This document shows positions 1 to 64,000 of a stretch of DNA of 64,000 nucleotides, one piece after another. The stretch spans positions 62,001-126,000 of the forward strand of contig JAMKCF010000126.1 of the NCBI GenBank assembly GCA_023634235.1, read 5' to 3'. The position numbers and the translations under genes were made by a program. Positions within the stretch are counted from its first letter, which is position 1, and each line of letters begins with the position of its first letter. This DNA is from Pisaster brevispinus (lineage: Eukaryota > Echinodermata > Asteroidea > Forcipulatida > Asteriidae). A model generated the notes under the pieces. The model did no database searches, was not told the origin of the DNA, and worked only from the letters and a program-made list of their open reading frames with translations.

Positions 1-332
1 AGACCAGAGCTTGAGTCCAGTGCACTAGACCACTCAGCCACTGGATAAAGCAAGAATTTCTTTAAAAGGAAATTACAGCGTGTGCGTGAAAAAGGCAAAT
101 GAACTGTGCAAAAAATTGAGCTTGTACAGACAATGGCACCTCATGAGATATATGTTTTACAATTTTAACTTTATTTATTTATTTATTTATCAACAAACAA
201 ATTTTGCCACACTGTTTTTATTTTGTTTACTGTAGTTTATCATACTTCAGGGTTGTTGCTGCGAAAAATGTCTACAAATTGCAAAATTATTGCCGTTAAA
301 AAAAAAAAAAAAAATTATTATAAAATACGTAC
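1..332. other. Intron of the ferlin gene, left edge
   Basis: Non-coding. Bases 1-48 read on the minus strand as a Leu/Ser-type tRNA head (GGCTGAGTGGTCTAGTG), which is a SINE fragment. A (TTTA)n run lies at 171-190 and a 17-base A tract at 298-314. An open frame starting at 223 has no homology and runs antisense across exon 39. Confidence 0.6.
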
Positions 333-61056
<60,724 letters not shown>

Positions 61057-61303
61057 CTGAAATTTGAGCAAACCATATTAAATAATATTTTAAAGAGGGA
61101 AACGTTCCCGTTACTAAACTATCAAACATTTCACACAAGAAGTATAACCCCTGACTCCAGGCCTTTGTTCCGTTGTTGTGAGAAGAGGATTGCGTGGCAT
61201 CCAGAGTAGTTCATTGTATTTCGGCTGAATGGATAGTTGGCGTGGACCGAGATTCCAGCCTTGGTTTCACCCATGGACCCAATGGGGAACTTTTCGGACG
61301 ATA

Positions 61304-61380
61304 GTGGCAGCAGACTTACGAGGTAAATCCATCGGTAATGTGTGCAACTACGGAAATTTACCTGGTAAGTCTGCTGCCAC
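61304..61380. repeat. Near-perfect 25-bp hairpin, GTGGCAGCAGACTTAC family
   Basis: GTGGCAGCAGACTTACGAGG TAAAT (61,304-61,328) and its inverse (61,356-61,380) differ at one base, with a 27-base loop. Fragments of the same family occur near 23,290, 45,640 and 52,640, each beside GGGAGACT/AGTCTCCC. Confidence 0.8.
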
Positions 61381-61707
61381 CTGTGCATTCCAAAGTCTCC
61401 CATAAACAGCCATGTCTCAAGACTAGAGTTTTGCTATTCACGATGTGGGAATATGGTATTTTCTCGAAAGAAAAATTTAAATTCCTGTGCTTCAAAGAGA
61501 ATCTTTGTTCTCTTGGCTTCGTGAAGTCAGGATTTCTTTGTGCCAACGATACTTTCAAGAAAAGAAAATAATCCTGGAAGAGTAGAAGGGATAAAATGGA
61601 AGATCCCAACGAAACTGGTTAAGGTAAAATGCCATAAGCAATGGGTAATGGTGGTGTTCGTCTAAATCCTTCTTGTAACAAATTTTTATTTATTGGGCAG
61701 TTCCACG

Positions 61708-63913
61708 GTGTCGGACGTACATTTCAGACACTTTAACTGAGTGTATTATTACAGTGCTATAGATAAAAGGATTTTTTATTCTGGATAGAGGTATAAGGTA
61801 GTCACTAAAGTTATTTAATTAAGAAATTATCCAGCCACATCTTTTAATGTAGAAGCCACTCGCCCAAAACACCATGGTGTCGGACGTACTCAGAGAAACG
61901 CCTTTTTTTGTAAACCGTTATTTGTATTTCAAACTCTGTGATGTGTTTGAACTTTGATGCAACTTTTTCTTATTTTTGGATTCATTAGACCTCTGTTAAT
62001 ACACTTAATCATAAGACATTTGTTATTTAAATTTCAAATTTAAGAAACGGCCTTTAATATTTGGGTGTCGGACGTACATTTCACAGTGTCGGACGTACCT
62101 GTACGAAATTGCATTAAAAAGTAGGTAACAACCAGTTCAAAATTGTACTTTTAGGGGGTTGGTAGCCTAGCATTCATATAAACAGGTCAAGAATACTTAA
62201 TAAGTTGGAAATGATCAAATACAAACTACATACTTTGTATGCTACAGTACATGTAGCAATTAAAGGAAATGTATTAAAATTAACGCAAGAATCTTGGACG
62301 TAAAAAGCCGTAAACTTTTACAATACTTGTGTTTCACAGTGAATTGTCCCCTATTTCCAGCAAGAATTGGAGGCTCAAGCTTTTGAAGAACATCTTTTCT
62401 GGCACAAAATATGTGATCTTCACATTTTGGCTATTTCCAGTGACTCGGACTTGCGCATGACAATGACATTCACTTTAACATCCACACTAAGTGTGTGACC
62501 AAAATATCGTACTGCTACCCAGCCACCAATATGCAACTCCATTTTTGTCCCTAAAGTTTATGTGACAAGTTCTGTCTGACTGAGTCAGAGAGTCATTGAA
62601 GTCAGCATCTTCCTCTTCCTCTAGAACTCTCACCTCTGAATACTGTGTTGAATCTGATGCAGGCCTATCACTTAAAGTGACTTACTAGAAGAAGAGCTTT
62701 CCCTTAGTTTTCACATTAGTAGTTTATGAGTGTTGGGTACTGGAAAAGTTTTGTTAGCAGTGGGTTTCCCAGCATTGTTTTATGCTGTTCAATTACAGTT
62801 TTTGGTATGAAGTGGATGCAAACATTTGGGTTTCTGTCTACAGCTACTTGGAAGAATGACATTGGTGTCACAGCCTGAGCCTTCCCACTTTGCACATACA
62901 TTGTAACGCCAAACAAAGCGTTTGACAGTTCCCCCAAATCTGTCCACAACACCCTTTCCATGCTGCCATGGGAAGTTGTAAAGAAGGGCCGCACCCACCT
63001 GAGCTCTATAGCTCTTAGTTTGTCCGGATATGTTTTTTGAAAAGGACGAATAAAAAACTCTTGTAAAATATGCATTCAAATAAGTGGCAACTGGGTGCTG
63101 CCATCTTGGTTAAGTCACAATGCCTGTTGATCTTGAGAAGTCTGGGCACCAGACTTTAAGTAAAATCAGAACTGCGCAAATCATATGCACAGGATGACTA
63201 TTTTGCACAAGGTGCATACGCAGGGCATGCATGCTGCGTTCATGCGCACACAACAAGAAAGTGGGCGACGTCAGCACAATGCGTATTTGTGATTTTTCTG
63301 TCATCCAAGCGGCAAGATATTCACGATACAAAGGTGGCATTGCCCAGTCGCCACGTATTTGAGCATACAATTTTTACTAGGGTACATACATGTACGTCAC
63401 ACTGTTATATAAAGGAATTAATCGCTTGGTAAGCCCCATCATACAGTGTAGTAATTCCCCAAATGTAAGGAATAAGGTGAAATATGTACATGTAGGAGAA
63501 ATAGGCCTATGTGATAAGAGGGCAATATTTGCAATCAAAGTGGTACGACTTGCTTGTACTTTGAAAACTTAGCGTTTTAGACATATACTATAGAGAGACC
63601 AATAACAGCACAAGGTGAGCTAGGTTTGACTATCAAGTGTGGCTGTCTCTTTGAGTGTTGTTTGAATACAGTGAAGCGATTAGCAATACTTTCCATATAT
63701 GTTTTGGAGGTGTCGGACGTTCAGGTGTCGGACGTACGAAAAAAATGTACGTCCGACACCAAGATTTTGTGCAGCTAAGAAGAATTTTTAAAGACATAAT
63801 TCCATGTATGGATAGAGGGTATCAATTGTACTTTGCAAAATAAATTTGACCATTTTCTGCCCAAGGTTGAAATAGGGAGATTAAAAAATCCACCATTTTG
63901 GTGTCGGACGTAC
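61708..63913. repeat. Cluster of eight GTGTCGGACGTAC motifs
   Basis: GTGTCGGACGTAC begins at 61,708, 61,877, 62,065, 62,086, 63,725 and 63,901. A one-base variant begins at 63,710, and an inverted copy lies at 63,747-63,759. Most are preceded by G and several are followed by ATT. Spacing is irregular. No such motif was noticed elsewhere in the window. Confidence 0.9.
62420..63080 (-). pseudogene. Frameshifted transposon-type coding remnant (HGKG...GGTVKR)
   Basis: Pieces in order on the minus strand: ELRWVRPFFTTSHG; in the next frame, HGKGVVDRFGGTVKRFVW; back in the first frame, MSFFQVAVDRNPNVCIHFIP then KTVIEQHKTM. Further down come VLEEEEDADFNDSLTQSD and, in another frame, IGGWVAVRYFGH before a stop. 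The FF.TSHGKG..D..GGTVKR string is one I recall from repeat-derived predicted proteins in many marine invertebrates. The first shift coincides with an 8-base duplication (CATGGCAG/CATGG). The family function is unknown to me. Confidence 0.6.
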
Positions 63914-64000
63914 ATTGAAAAAGTAAGTTTCCTAATATAGTGAATATCATAATTTTTTGAAAGAAAAATTACAATTTTTTTCCATCATTGTGTAGTAACT

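Larger units (their letters stand above)
61057..64000. other. Intron upstream of ferlin exon 1, right edge
   Basis: I searched the minus strand for C2A, C2B or FerI exons and found none. The next exon upstream must lie beyond 64,000. The region holds a hairpin (61,304-61,380), a 13-mer cluster (61,708-63,913) and a transposon-type coding remnant (62,420-63,080). Confidence 0.6.

Noticed and set aside
63110..63370. 86-codon minus-strand open frame as part of the transposon protein
   Set aside because: No motif continuity with the HGKG segment and no recognisable family. It may be part of the element, but I cannot support it.

Overview
This window is eukaryotic genomic DNA from an animal. One split gene spans almost all of it on the minus strand, from about 61,056 down to 333. 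The spliced reading frame is a type I ferlin (dysferlin/myoferlin class). I reconstructed 39 coding exons, about 1,665 codons, whose phases agree across every junction except one ambiguous junction discussed below. The window starts just before the third C2 domain (C2C) and stops inside the last C2 domain (C2G). The N-terminal C2A/C2B exons lie to the right of the window, and the C-terminal membrane anchor lies to the left.

Order on the minus strand: C2C (61,056-57,679); a conserved block and FerA (51,848-47,182); FerB (46,670-37,748); DysF (37,450-35,394); C2D (34,458-31,856); C2E (30,728-29,979); a variable Pro/Gly/Ser-rich linker (24,301-19,091); a Trp-rich block and C2F (10,318-7,125); and C2G (6,605-333). 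Ferlins are tail-anchored membrane proteins used in Ca2+-triggered vesicle fusion and membrane repair. The Asp-rich Ca2+ loops look intact in C2D, C2F and C2G and absent in C2E. Residues match dysferlin slightly more often than myoferlin, as a single pre-duplication invertebrate ferlin would.

The introns (8.8 kb, 4.9 kb, 5.7 kb, 6.2 kb, 5.8 kb and others) are packed with repeats. There are at least four tRNA-derived SINE families, one of which forms head-to-head foldbacks. There are many short inverted-repeat (MITE-like) families, two larger inverted-repeat elements (48,584-50,396 and 55,946-57,065), a 27-bp minisatellite open in several frames (20,140-21,180), a 24-bp minisatellite (22,205-22,520) and homopolymer tracts. 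There is one 100-base assembly gap (27,222-27,321).

The right end (61,700-63,913) holds no ferlin exon. It carries a 13-base motif repeated eight times around a frameshifted transposon-type coding remnant. I regard this as the most unusual structure in the window.

The organism is probably a marine invertebrate deuterostome, likely an echinoderm. This rests on a dysferlin-like single-gene sequence, large repeat-rich introns and repeat families of a style I associate with sea stars and urchins. It is an inference, not a demonstration. No second functional protein gene, rRNA, functional tRNA or CRISPR array is supported.
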